64,000 nt of DNA. It comes from Streptococcus infantis ATCC 700779. GTDB taxonomy: Bacteria; Bacillota; Bacilli; Lactobacillales; Streptococcaceae. How positions within the stretch are numbered: the stretch's first letter is position 1; each line of letters begins with the position of its first letter. The notes beneath the pieces are model-generated. The model did no database searches, was not told the DNA's origin, and saw nothing but the letters and a program-made list of their open reading frames with translations. The position numbers were made by a program, and so were the translations under genes. Shown piece by piece: positions 57,166-64,000 of the stretch. The stretch is taken from NCBI RefSeq assembly GCF_000187465.1, contig NZ_GL732439.1, positions 541,060 through 605,059 of the forward strand, written 5' to 3'.

Positions 57166-57983
57166 TGGCAGATATTAAATTAATTGCCCTAGACTTAGAT
57201 GGGACTTTGCTGACGACAGACAAGAAATTGACTGATCGTACCAAGGCGACTTTAAAGGCTGCGCGTGAACAGGGTGTCAAAGTAGTCCTAACAACTGGAC
57301 GTCCTCTCAAGGCTATGGATTTCTTCCTTAAAGAGCTTGGAACAGACGGCCATGATGACGAATATACTATCACATTCAACGGTGGATTGGTTCAGAAAAA
57401 TACAGGTGAGATTCTTGATAAGACAGTTTTTTCAATTGATGATGTGACACGTATTTACGAGGAAACTGAAAAACTAGGCATTCCTTTAGATGCAATTTCA
57501 GAAGGAACAGTTTACCAGATTCAGTCTGACCAAGAAAGTTTATATGCTCAGTTTAACCCGGCTCTAACTTTTGTTCCAACTGCTTTTGAAAATTTGTCTA
57601 GTCAGGTAACATACAATAAATGTGTGACTGCCTTTCCTCAGGAACCTTTGGATGCGGCTATTCAAAAGATTTCACCAGAATTATTCGATCAATATGAAAT
57701 TTTTAAATCACGTGAACTCTTGCTAGAGTGGTCACCAAAGAATGTTCATAAGGCGACAGGATTATCTAAACTAATTGAACACCTGGGAATTGACCGAAGT
57801 CAAGTCATGGCTTGTGGAGATGAGGCTAATGACCTTTCGATGATTGAGTGGGCCGGTTTCGGTGTAGCTATGCAAAATGCTGTACCAGCAGTTAAGGCTG
57901 TGGCAAATGTGGTAACACCAATGACTAATGACGAAGAAGCTGTCGCCTGGGCTATCGAAAAATATGTACTAAAGGAGAACTAA
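57165..57983 (+). CDS. Cof-type HAD phosphatase (second)
   Basis: 272 residues. Motif I ALDLDGTLLTTD, motif II VVLTTGRPLKAM, late motif MACGDEANDLSMIEWAGFGVAMQNA. Paralogue of the preceding gene with a different cap. Precedes ftsY by 3 nt. Confidence 0.94.
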   Translation: MADIKLIALDLDGTLLTTDKKLTDRTKATLKAAREQGVKVVLTTGRPLKAMDFFLKELGTDGHDDEYTITFNGGLVQKNTGEILDKTVFSIDDVTRIYEETEKLGIPLDAISEGTVYQIQSDQESLYAQFNPALTFVPTAFENLSSQVTYNKCVTAFPQEPLDAAIQKISPELFDQYEIFKSRELLLEWSPKNVHKATGLSKLIEHLGIDRSQVMACGDEANDLSMIEWAGFGVAMQNAVPAVKAVANVVTPMTNDEEAVAWAIEKYVLKEN

Positions 57984-57986
57984 AGA

Positions 57987-59345
57987 ATGGGATTATTTGA
58001 CCGTTTATTTGGAAAAATAGAAGAACCTAAAATTGAAGAAGTTGTCAAAGAAGCTCTAGAAAACATTGATTTATCGGATGATAGCGAGCAAACTGAAACG
58101 CTAGAATCTGAAAATATCGAAGTCAAAGAGCAAGATGGGACTGTCGTAGCCGAAGAAAATGTTGAAGACTTATTTGAAGCAGATGTTGACGAAGAAACTA
58201 TTGTCGAATCAGTTGACGAAGTGAAGGTTTCTCGAGAAGAGTTAAATCAAGTTCAAGAGGCAGATAGTCCTCAAGAGGAATCGACTCATGTTGAAGAGAT
58301 TCCTTCAAATGATAGTGACGACGAAGAAATTGTTCAGCCTCAATCAGACGAAACGGGAGCAGACACTTCTGAAGAAGTAGAAGAAGATCTAGCAATCGAA
58401 GAAACTCCTCAAGTCCAAGAAACTGAACAAGAAAAATATGACCGTAGTCTTAAGAAAACGCGTACTGGATTCGGTGCCCGTTTGAATGCTTTCTTTGCAA
58501 ACTTCCGCTCAGTCGATGAAGAATTTTTTGAAGAACTAGAAGAACTGCTCATCATGAGTGACGTTGGTGTGCAGGTGGCTTCAAATCTTACGGAAGAATT
58601 GCGTTATGAAGCCAAGCTTGAGAATGCTAAGAAACCTGATGCCCTTCGTCGTGTTATCATCGAAAAATTGGTGGAGCTATATGAAAAGGACGGCATTTAT
58701 AATGAAAATATTAACTTCCAAGATGGATTAACGGTTATGCTTTTTGTTGGAGTTAATGGGGTCGGGAAAACAACTTCAATTGGTAAATTAGCTAATCGAT
58801 ACAAACAAGCTGGTAAAAAGGTTATGCTTGTTGCTGCGGATACTTTCCGTGCTGGTGCAGTTGCCCAGTTAGCTGAATGGGGGCGTCGTGTAGATGTTCC
58901 TGTCGTTACTGGCCCTGAGAAGGCAGATCCAGCTAGCGTTGTCTTTGATGGGATGGAACGAGCAGTAGCAGAAGGTATTGATATTCTCATGATTGATACA
59001 GCTGGCCGTCTGCAAAACAAAGAAAACTTAATGGCTGAATTGGAAAAAATTGGTCGTATTATCAAACGTGTTGTTCCAGAAGCGCCTCACGAAACATTCC
59101 TAGCCCTTGATGCTTCAACAGGACAAAACGCTCTTGTACAAGCTAAAGAGTTCTCTAAAATTACGCCTGTCACAGGAATAGTCTTAACAAAAATTGACGG
59201 GACTGCCCGAGGTGGTGTTGTGTTGGCTATCCGTGAGGAACTTAATATCCCTGTTAAGCTAATTGGTTTTGGTGAAAAAATCGATGATATCGGTGAGTTC
59301 AACTCTGAAAACTTTATGAAGGGCCTTCTAGAAGGTTTGATATAA
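57987..59345 (+). CDS. ftsY: Signal recognition particle receptor FtsY
   Basis: 452 residues. A long acidic N-terminal A domain (about residues 10-150, rich in Glu/Asp/Val) is followed by the NG GTPase domain: GVNGVGKTT at about 255-263, DTAGRLQNKENLMAEL, TKIDGTARGG. Receives Ffh-bound ribosomes at the membrane. Last gene before the foreign-looking Rhs region. Confidence 0.97.
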   Translation: MGLFDRLFGKIEEPKIEEVVKEALENIDLSDDSEQTETLESENIEVKEQDGTVVAEENVEDLFEADVDEETIVESVDEVKVSREELNQVQEADSPQEESTHVEEIPSNDSDDEEIVQPQSDETGADTSEEVEEDLAIEETPQVQETEQEKYDRSLKKTRTGFGARLNAFFANFRSVDEEFFEELEELLIMSDVGVQVASNLTEELRYEAKLENAKKPDALRRVIIEKLVELYEKDGIYNENINFQDGLTVMLFVGVNGVGKTTSIGKLANRYKQAGKKVMLVAADTFRAGAVAQLAEWGRRVDVPVVTGPEKADPASVVFDGMERAVAEGIDILMIDTAGRLQNKENLMAELEKIGRIIKRVVPEAPHETFLALDASTGQNALVQAKEFSKITPVTGIVLTKIDGTARGGVVLAIREELNIPVKLIGFGEKIDDIGEFNSENFMKGLLEGLI

Positions 59346-59348
59346 AAG

Positions 59349-59383
59349 AAAATCCTGCAAGAATTCTTGCAGGATTGTTTTTG
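59349..59383 (+). terminator. Terminator of ftsY
   Basis: Perfect palindrome AATCCTGCAAGAATTCTTGCAGGATT (59351-59376) followed by a T-run. It marks the end of the host-like sequence. Confidence 0.93.
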
Positions 59384-59399
59384 ATTATTCTAGTCGACC

Positions 59400-59570
59400 A
59401 TCCTCACGATAGGCGATATCTGGTTAGTAGCTTTGTCGTAGGTATAGTGGCGGTTGACGGCCTAAGCTGATGCTACTATGGTCTTACCTATCTCGGTCTG
59501 CGTCAGGTCGTTTAGTGCGGCGTTTTGTTTTATGAAGCTAACTGTGTGCTTTAGGAGGCTCTCTCTATAT
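59400..59570 (-). pseudogene. Rhs/YD-repeat fragment
   Basis: On the minus strand, translated pieces include LNDLTQTEIGKT and NRHYTYDKATNQIS, characteristic of the YD-repeat shell of Rhs proteins, but with an internal stop (before NRHYTYDK) and no start. GC content is above that of the surrounding host genes. No complete gene lies between 59384 and 59668. Confidence 0.65.
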
Positions 59571-59668
59571 ACGGAACTATGACTTGCTTATTAAGTATTT
59601 AGATCTTAATTTAATTCGATTGTTTTGACTTAGTAGAAATGATTGATCTTCTTTAGTAACAGTAGGCT

Positions 59669-60001
59669 TTAACTTATGTTTTCAAGTAAATAATCAAATA
59701 ACTGGTTCGCAATAAGTTCTGCGTGGGTATTTATAACGGGAAATTTAAAGTAATAATATTGAGATTCATATCTTTCTAATATGTAGCTAGGAACTAGAAA
59801 AAAATTATTATAGCAAGAAGATATTTCTTTTATAGAATTAGAAATATCTTCTAATTTATTACTTATATTAGTTATGTCAAAAAATAGCTCACTAAAACCA
59901 TTATCAATATTATTAATTGTAATAAATGGATATTTATTTTGATTGCAAAATTCCCAGTGGTCAGTATAATTTTGATCTTTTTTATAAATAAATTTATTCA
60001 T
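59669..60001 (-). CDS. Small AT-rich protein, probable immunity protein of a Rhs toxin
   Basis: 110 residues (MNKFIYKKDQNYTDHWEFCNQ; ends FDYLLENIS), no signal peptide, no recognised domain. It starts 9 nt after the end of a toxin-tail frame (stop at 60011-60013) downstream of a Rhs core, the classic position of a cognate immunity gene. RBS TAAGAGGATT. Function inferred from context only. Confidence 0.6.
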   Translation of the reverse strand: MNKFIYKKDQNYTDHWEFCNQNKYPFITINNIDNGFSELFFDITNISNKLEDISNSIKEISSCYNNFFLVPSYILERYESQYYYFKFPVINTHAELIANQLFDYLLENIS

Positions 60002-60010
60002 ATAATCCTC

Positions 60011-60473
60011 TTATTTGAATTTGAAGTCAGTTACATTCTTCATTTTTCCAGCTTTATCAAATATTGCCATGTAGTGAATAGTAAGCAGCCCATCTATTTT
60101 TTGCTAACCCCAGTGGATCAATCCATCTTTGAACATTCGGCGCAAATCGGTAAAAGTTAAATCCGCCTTCCAACCCAATCGGATCCTGATTCACAAAGCG
60201 CCCGGCATTCGGCTCGTAATACCTGAAGAAGTTGTAATGCAGTCCTGTCTCACGATCGGCGTATTGGTTTTGTATGCGGAGCGGCTGGTGCGCGTCCTTA
60301 TAAACCCTCTCGTCCTTTTTCAGACGACGCCAAGCAGTGTATTCGCCGTACCACAATAGATTGCCGTGGATATCGGTCATCTCTTTCGGAATGCCGATTT
60401 GGTCGTAGTGGAAGTAGTGGGTTTGTTGACAGCTTTGTTGTAGGTATAGTGGCGGTTGAACGCAATACAACAA
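60011..60473 (-). pseudogene. Rhs core fragment with truncated toxin tail
   Basis: The frame 60057-60473 (138 residues) contains [42 protein letters not shown] and the pretoxin motif WIDPLGLA: the conserved Rhs core just before the variable toxin. It then stops. Skipping one A in the A6 run of the GLAK codons opens another frame to 60011, ending [19 protein letters not shown]. The toxin part is only about 30 residues, so most of the toxin is deleted. The 5' end is joined out of frame to another YD fragment. Strong resemblance to Neisseria Rhs cores. Confidence 0.8.
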
Positions 60474-60539
60474 AAATCGTCTGAAAACCTTGCGTTGGGT
60501 TCAGTGCTTTATCTAGATGGGGATTATCATGTTTTTTAT

Positions 60540-60995
60540 TTAAGCATAGTTTAATTTAAAAACAACAAGCTTCCCCTCAGGATATTTACCTTCCCATCCA
60601 CAAGGCCAAAACCCTTTAAAATAAGCATCTTCTATCATGTTCCAAATAGGATAATTTTTCTTATATTTGTTGTTTAAATAACAATTAAATAAATCGGCAT
60701 CTATATCACTAAATAAACTATCTTTTAATCCCTCCTCTAAGTGCAAGGAATTCAATTTTTTTTCAATTACAGGAACAGCATATTCATCCCAAAAATTGTC
60801 ATCTTCATCTGTAGATAGCTTTAAAATTAGTGAGTTTGATTCACGCAAATCCGCCCAAACAGTCTCTAAATCATACTGCTGATATGCATATCTTTGTGCT
60901 ACTGAAATATCTTGAATAATTTTCCATTGGTTGTTTTGAAAATTACCTGATACTTCTAATAAATTATTTTTTATAAATCCTAATATTATATTCAT
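60540..60995 (-). CDS. Small protein, probable immunity protein
   Basis: 151 residues from the ATG at 60993-60995, with RBS AAGGAG at a good distance (an upstream ATG at 61020 is weaker). Sequence is acidic with Trp-rich parts (ETVWADLRESNSLIL; AYFKGFWPCGWEGKYPEG). It begins about 15 nt after the end of the decayed AHH toxin frame, the expected place for its immunity gene. Domain family not recognised. Confidence 0.65.
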   Translation of the reverse strand: MNIILGFIKNNLLEVSGNFQNNQWKIIQDISVAQRYAYQQYDLETVWADLRESNSLILKLSTDEDDNFWDEYAVPVIEKKLNSLHLEEGLKDSLFSDIDADLFNCYLNNKYKKNYPIWNMIEDAYFKGFWPCGWEGKYPEGKLVVFKLNYA

Positions 60996-61009
60996 AATGT
61001 TACTCCTTA

Positions 61010-61773
61010 TTATGTTAAGCAATTAATCCAATCTTGTTTTGTTGTCGGTTTATATAAAGACATACTTCCTGACTTAAGTGCCTTATGAATTTTGGATTGT
61101 AATGATTAAATTTTTCTAGCCTTTTCTCTATCACATTTAGGATTTTTATCAATATTATCTACTATATTCATAATTGCTTGGTTATATCCTCTATGATAGC
61201 CCTTATGTATAGAACGGGTAGTCCCTCTAGATACAGTTTCCGGTAACATAATTCTGTTACCTTATCCATTAAGTTTAAATAATCCTTGCTTTTCTAGGCG
61301 TTGTAACAGTGGAGAATTATTAAACACCTCTACCGGAATTTTATGATGCGCTTGACGACCAGACCACCGAGTAGATTTAGTAATTGTTTCTCCCAACAGC
61401 TGAGAATTATTTTTTAGCCCCCAAACATCAACCCAATCGGATTCTGATTCACAAACCGATCCTCATCAGGCTCGTAATACCTGAAGCAGTTGTAATGCAG
61501 CCCCGTTTCACGGTCGCAATACTAGTTTTGCAGGCGGAAGGGTTGGTGAGCAGTTCCGGATATGTTAGTTTCATTCTTCAGTATGTCCCAACCGTAATAA
61601 TCGCCGAACCAAACCAGATTAGCTTCATCATCGGTCATCTCACGCGAGATGCCGATTTGGTCGCAGTGGAAGTAGTTTGTTTCTTGGCGGTTTTCTCCTT
61701 CTTCGGTTGTCCAGTCGTGGACTTGCGCCAAGGGGTCGTCAGGACTGAAGGTTTTGTGCGGGCTACGGTTTGC
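61010..61773 (-). pseudogene. Rhs core with AHH nuclease toxin domain, decayed
   Basis: Core pieces on the minus strand: [18 protein letters not shown], then a TAG in place of the Gln codon of LQNQY, then [23 protein letters not shown] shifted frame follows: [18 protein letters not shown] and the toxin WSGRQAHHKIPVEVF ... HKGYHRGYNQAIMN. The AHH motif (61343-61351) and later HxxxHRGYN region fit the AHH HNH-fold nuclease. In-frame TAA codons at 61262-61264 and 61106-61108 break it. Its last codons end at 61010. Confidence 0.8.
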
Positions 61774-61798
61774 TTAATAAATTTATTGAATATTCCAA

Positions 61799-62314
61799 TT
61801 AAAAATACTTAAATGGATAAACATTAAACAAATTATTACTTATACTATTTACTGAATATATAAACTCAGTTTTTATATTATCCGTAAGTGTCTCTCCCTC
61901 ATCTAATAGGTGTTCTAAATCTCGGTATAAGAAAGCTAACTGGATAAATTGTGGGAAACCTATCCCTAAATCTGTAAATCCAGATTTAGTATATTCTCCA
62001 GTATCATGATTATAATGAAAAATGGTATTATCTATTTTATTTAAAAACCATCCATCTCCCTGTCCTGCTTGTCCAATACTCCAAAAACACCTTGATATTT
62101 CGGGATAATTGCACTCTAAGTATCTATTTTCATTTAAAGCCTCTTCATAATTAAAAAGAGAAATATCAGGTATTATCTCTACCTCTTGATACTTAGTAAT
62201 AAATAACAAATAGTTATTATCCAGCTTAGGAAGTTTATCTAACTTTTTAATTTCTACTTTACGCTTAATACATATATTAAAAAAATCCTCGGGAAATAAT
62301 TTTAATTTGAACAT
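61799..62314 (-). CDS. Putative SUKH/SMI1-KNR4-like immunity protein
   Basis: 171 residues from the ATG at 62312-62314, with RBS GGAGGA (five residues shorter than the longest frame). The segment RCFWSIGQAGQGDGWFLNK followed by FHYNHDTGEY has the GxGDGW...H pattern of SUKH-type immunity proteins. AT-rich. It lies just upstream (in transcription) of the Rhs-AHH pseudogene. Family call is tentative. Confidence 0.6.
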   Translation of the reverse strand: MFKLKLFPEDFFNICIKRKVEIKKLDKLPKLDNNYLLFITKYQEVEIIPDISLFNYEEALNENRYLECNYPEISRCFWSIGQAGQGDGWFLNKIDNTIFHYNHDTGEYTKSGFTDLGIGFPQFIQLAFLYRDLEHLLDEGETLTDNIKTEFIYSVNSISNNLFNVYPFKYF

Positions 62315-62422
62315 AAAAGTATCCTCCATAATTTTTTTGATAGAAAGATATTTCCTTCAATATTTTCCTAATCCTTTTATTTTTTTTTAGATATTGTAGC
62401 TTTGCTGTCAATTTTTTTAAGT

Positions 62423-62773
62423 TTAGTAAACTACGACTTCGCAATCAGATTCCCCAAAAATATACTCAATAAATTCATTTAATCTTTTATCAGGTTTATA
62501 AGTAATAATTAGATTTTCAATACTATTTTGATAAATTTTTTGTTTCTCTTGAAAATAGATAACTAATTTATTGGAATAAATTTCTACCCTTTTAAAACCA
62601 CCTATTCCTGAATATTGTTGACTATTAATTTCATAATAATAGTATTCTAAGTCGTCAACTTCTCTTTGCAAGATTAAGTAATTATCAGGGTTAGGTTTGT
62701 CACTATCTGCAAATGCAATAGTAAGAATATCATCTTCTATTTTGTAATACGTATTTATTGAAATAATTTCCAT
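62423..62773 (-). CDS. Putative Imm10-family immunity protein
   Basis: 116 residues from the ATG at 62771-62773 (RBS AAGGAA). NYLILQREVDDLEYYYYEIN followed by QQYSGIGGFKRVEIYSNKLVIYF resembles the Imm10 layout (YI-LQ ... YYVE ... GYGGI ... V-L). No intact toxin gene is adjacent; a YD-repeat fragment lies upstream. Could be an orphan antidote. Confidence 0.65.
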   Translation of the reverse strand: MEIISINTYYKIEDDILTIAFADSDKPNPDNYLILQREVDDLEYYYYEINSQQYSGIGGFKRVEIYSNKLVIYFQEKQKIYQNSIENLIITYKPDKRLNEFIEYIFGESDCEVVVY

Positions 62774-62799
62774 AAACAATTCCTTATCATATTGTTTCT

Positions 62800-63030
62800 T
62801 AACATTTTCCAGGTGGAGGTGTTTGTAGTTTTTTTCCAGCTGGGCGAGGTGCTTTACGAGTTCTTTTTGAAGATTTTCGCTTTAACCAGTTGGTCGTGCA
62901 AATCGTAGAAATAGTTCAGCACTTCTCAGTCGGCCAGTTCGCGGTGGATCAGGTTGCCGAAGTGGTCGTAGTCATAGCGCACCAGTTCTTTGCCGTTGAT
63001 GGTGACGGAGACGCCACGTCAAAATTGGAA
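62800..63030 (-). pseudogene. Rhs/YD-repeat fragment
   Basis: Minus-strand translation gives VTINGKELVRYDYDHFGNLIHREL, stop, then VLNYFYDLHDQLVKAKIF, a second broken frame and a tail RKAPRPAGKKLQTPPPGKC. The RYDYDHFGNLIHR unit is a textbook YD repeat. GC-rich against AT-rich flanks. No start and several stops: a recombination remnant. Confidence 0.75.
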
Positions 63031-63042
63031 GTTTCACACAGG

Positions 63043-63714
63043 CTAAAACCAGCAAGTTGCTAGGACTGCACCATTCGAAATATCAACTTCCCAAGTATCT
63101 GAAATCAATCCTTTGTAATTGGACTCAACAATAAAATGTTCGTCGTCTATCCAATGAAAATTCAAGCTATACCATATATCGATATAAGATGGTTGTTCTG
63201 TCAGTAATGTACCCTGCTTAACTATTTCCCCTTTTTTATCAGATGTTATCCAAGTAATTTTAAAGTAGTGTTGATCGCAATATGCCCATAAAGACAAATA
63301 TTGTTTTCTGTTCGGACTTAGCTTGCGCTTTTTGATTTGTCTTTTAAAGGTTAGATCGGAAGTTAAACAACTTTGGTAAGCTTCTTCCAATGGTTCCGTA
63401 TCCCAATTGTAATCAGCAGCAATATCTAGCATTCCCTGATGAATAACTTGTAATACCATGAACTTTCTATCTTCCTCATTTAAAGAAAGATATTTTTTAA
63501 AATCAAAAAATTGGTACGATATAGCAAAACCCAGTATTTTCGCTTTGGTTGGAAATTGTCGGTCCTCACACAAGAAAATATTACATTTAAAAACTTTTTT
63601 TGAATCAAATTTTGGTAGAGATACCAAATATAGTTCTGATATAGCAAACATTCCTTTGCTAATGTTTTTATATTTTGTGTAATCTTTGAGCGGTAAGCGA
63701 ATTTCTTTAATCAT
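63043..63714 (-). CDS. Hypothetical protein in the toxin-immunity region, probable immunity protein
   Basis: 223 residues, intact, RBS GAAGGA before the ATG. The N-terminus DYTKYKNISKGMFAISELYL is nearly repeated at the end of the upstream partial frame. Trp/Tyr-rich C-terminus (IDIWYSLNFHWIDDEHFIVES; ends ATCWF). Soluble; family not recognised. Position directly after a toxin-like frame suggests it is that toxin's antidote. Confidence 0.6.
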   Translation of the reverse strand: MIKEIRLPLKDYTKYKNISKGMFAISELYLVSLPKFDSKKVFKCNIFLCEDRQFPTKAKILGFAISYQFFDFKKYLSLNEEDRKFMVLQVIHQGMLDIAADYNWDTEPLEEAYQSCLTSDLTFKRQIKKRKLSPNRKQYLSLWAYCDQHYFKITWITSDKKGEIVKQGTLLTEQPSYIDIWYSLNFHWIDDEHFIVESNYKGLISDTWEVDISNGAVLATCWF

Positions 63715-64000
63715 CGTTTATTCCTTCGTTACATAGGAGATTTAGTAAGGATTCCAAATACAATTCTGATATAGCAAACATCCTCGGCGAATTATTTTCC
63801 ATTTTAAAGTAATCTACCTTTGTTCTAGTTGCTCCGCTGATACCATATTCCATTATTTGCCCCGTTCTTTTATCGTAAATTTTATATCCGTGCTGAGACT
63901 TTTTGGAACTTTTACAGTTTCCATGACAAGCGCCTGCCCTTACCGCTGCCCTTGCCTGTGCTTTAGCCTGACTTTTCTCTTTTGAAGTATCACCACTTAG
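63707..64000 (-). CDS. C-terminal toxin-like fragment fused to an immunity-gene fragment (5' end outside window)
   Basis: Open frame of 97 codons from the window edge to TAA at 63707-63709, overlapping the next start by 8 nt. It reads KSQAKAQARAAVRAG, HGYKIYDKRTGQIMEYG-ISG (the pattern of URI/GIY-YIG-like Rhs toxin tips) and then DYFKMENNSPRMFAISELYLE, which is homologous to the start of the following gene. It therefore looks like a toxin end joined in frame to a copy of an immunity N-terminus. Activity uncertain. Confidence 0.6.
   Translation of the reverse strand, partial: LSGDTSKEKSQAKAQARAAVRAGACHGNCKSSKKSQHGYKIYDKRTGQIMEYGISGATRTKVDYFKMENNSPRMFAISELYLESLLNLLCNEGINDD

Noticed and set aside
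61384..61812. 142-codon frame on the plus strand in the Rhs region
   Set aside because: It is the reverse complement of the decayed Rhs core; all recognisable motifs are on the minus strand.
59384..64000. Prophage or integrative element carrying the toxin region
   Set aside because: No integrase, transposase, tRNA attachment site or phage structural gene is visible; only Rhs and immunity-type sequences.

Overview
The window looks like a chromosome segment of a Streptococcus of the mitis group (oralis, infantis or mitis type). The evidence is low-GC DNA, extended -10 promoters of the TGGTATAAT kind, pneumococcus-like protein sequences, streptococcal intergenic repeats, and a housekeeping gene order that, from memory, matches pneumococcus: rpsU, hprK-lgt, hemW, spx, rsmF, pstSCAB1B2-phoU, budA, murB-potABCD, alaS. 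No rRNA or tRNA genes were seen.

Layout. 1-0.4 kb: C-terminus of an LPXTG surface protein with an Ala-Pro-Thr-Thr-Glu repeat stalk. 0.6-15.8 kb: conserved housekeeping genes ending in the phosphate-uptake operon. 15.8-25.5 kb: a Nudix protein, an amino-acid binding lipoprotein, a MocR-type regulator that lacks its PLP lysine, acetolactate decarboxylase, an intramembrane protease, murB and the polyamine operon, whose ATPase gene potA carries an in-frame TGA.

25.5-37.2 kb: a type III-A (Csm) CRISPR locus between potD and the alaS transcription unit. It has an array of 40 repeats and 39 spacers, then cas6-cas10-csm2-csm3-csm4-csm5-csm6-csm6. No cas1 or cas2 is present. Cas10 keeps the GGDD cyclase motif, Csm3 keeps its catalytic Asp33, and both Csm6 proteins keep R-x4-H HEPN motifs. 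The Cas10 HD motif, however, reads His-Ala and a second HD-domain motif is also lost. The predicted output is RNA cleavage plus cyclic-oligoadenylate signalling without Cas10 DNase.

37.3-59.4 kb: a T-box leader controlling a LURP-one-like gene and alaS, then gdhA, pyrD, holA, sodA, a cpsY-type LysR gene, lspA, rluD, ylxM-ffh, rnc-smc-(two HAD)-ftsY and a few small enzymes.

59.4-64 kb: directly after the ftsY terminator the character changes. Broken, GC-richer Rhs/YD-repeat core fragments of Neisseriaceae type, all on the minus strand, alternate with AT-rich small genes that look like immunity genes. There are a decayed AHH nuclease toxin, a possible URI-type toxin end fused to an immunity-gene fragment, direct repeats and DNA-uptake-sequence-like words. 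This looks like a degenerate polymorphic-toxin cassette array from a Neisseria-like source, or possibly an assembly join. All identifications are from reading the sequence; no searches were run.
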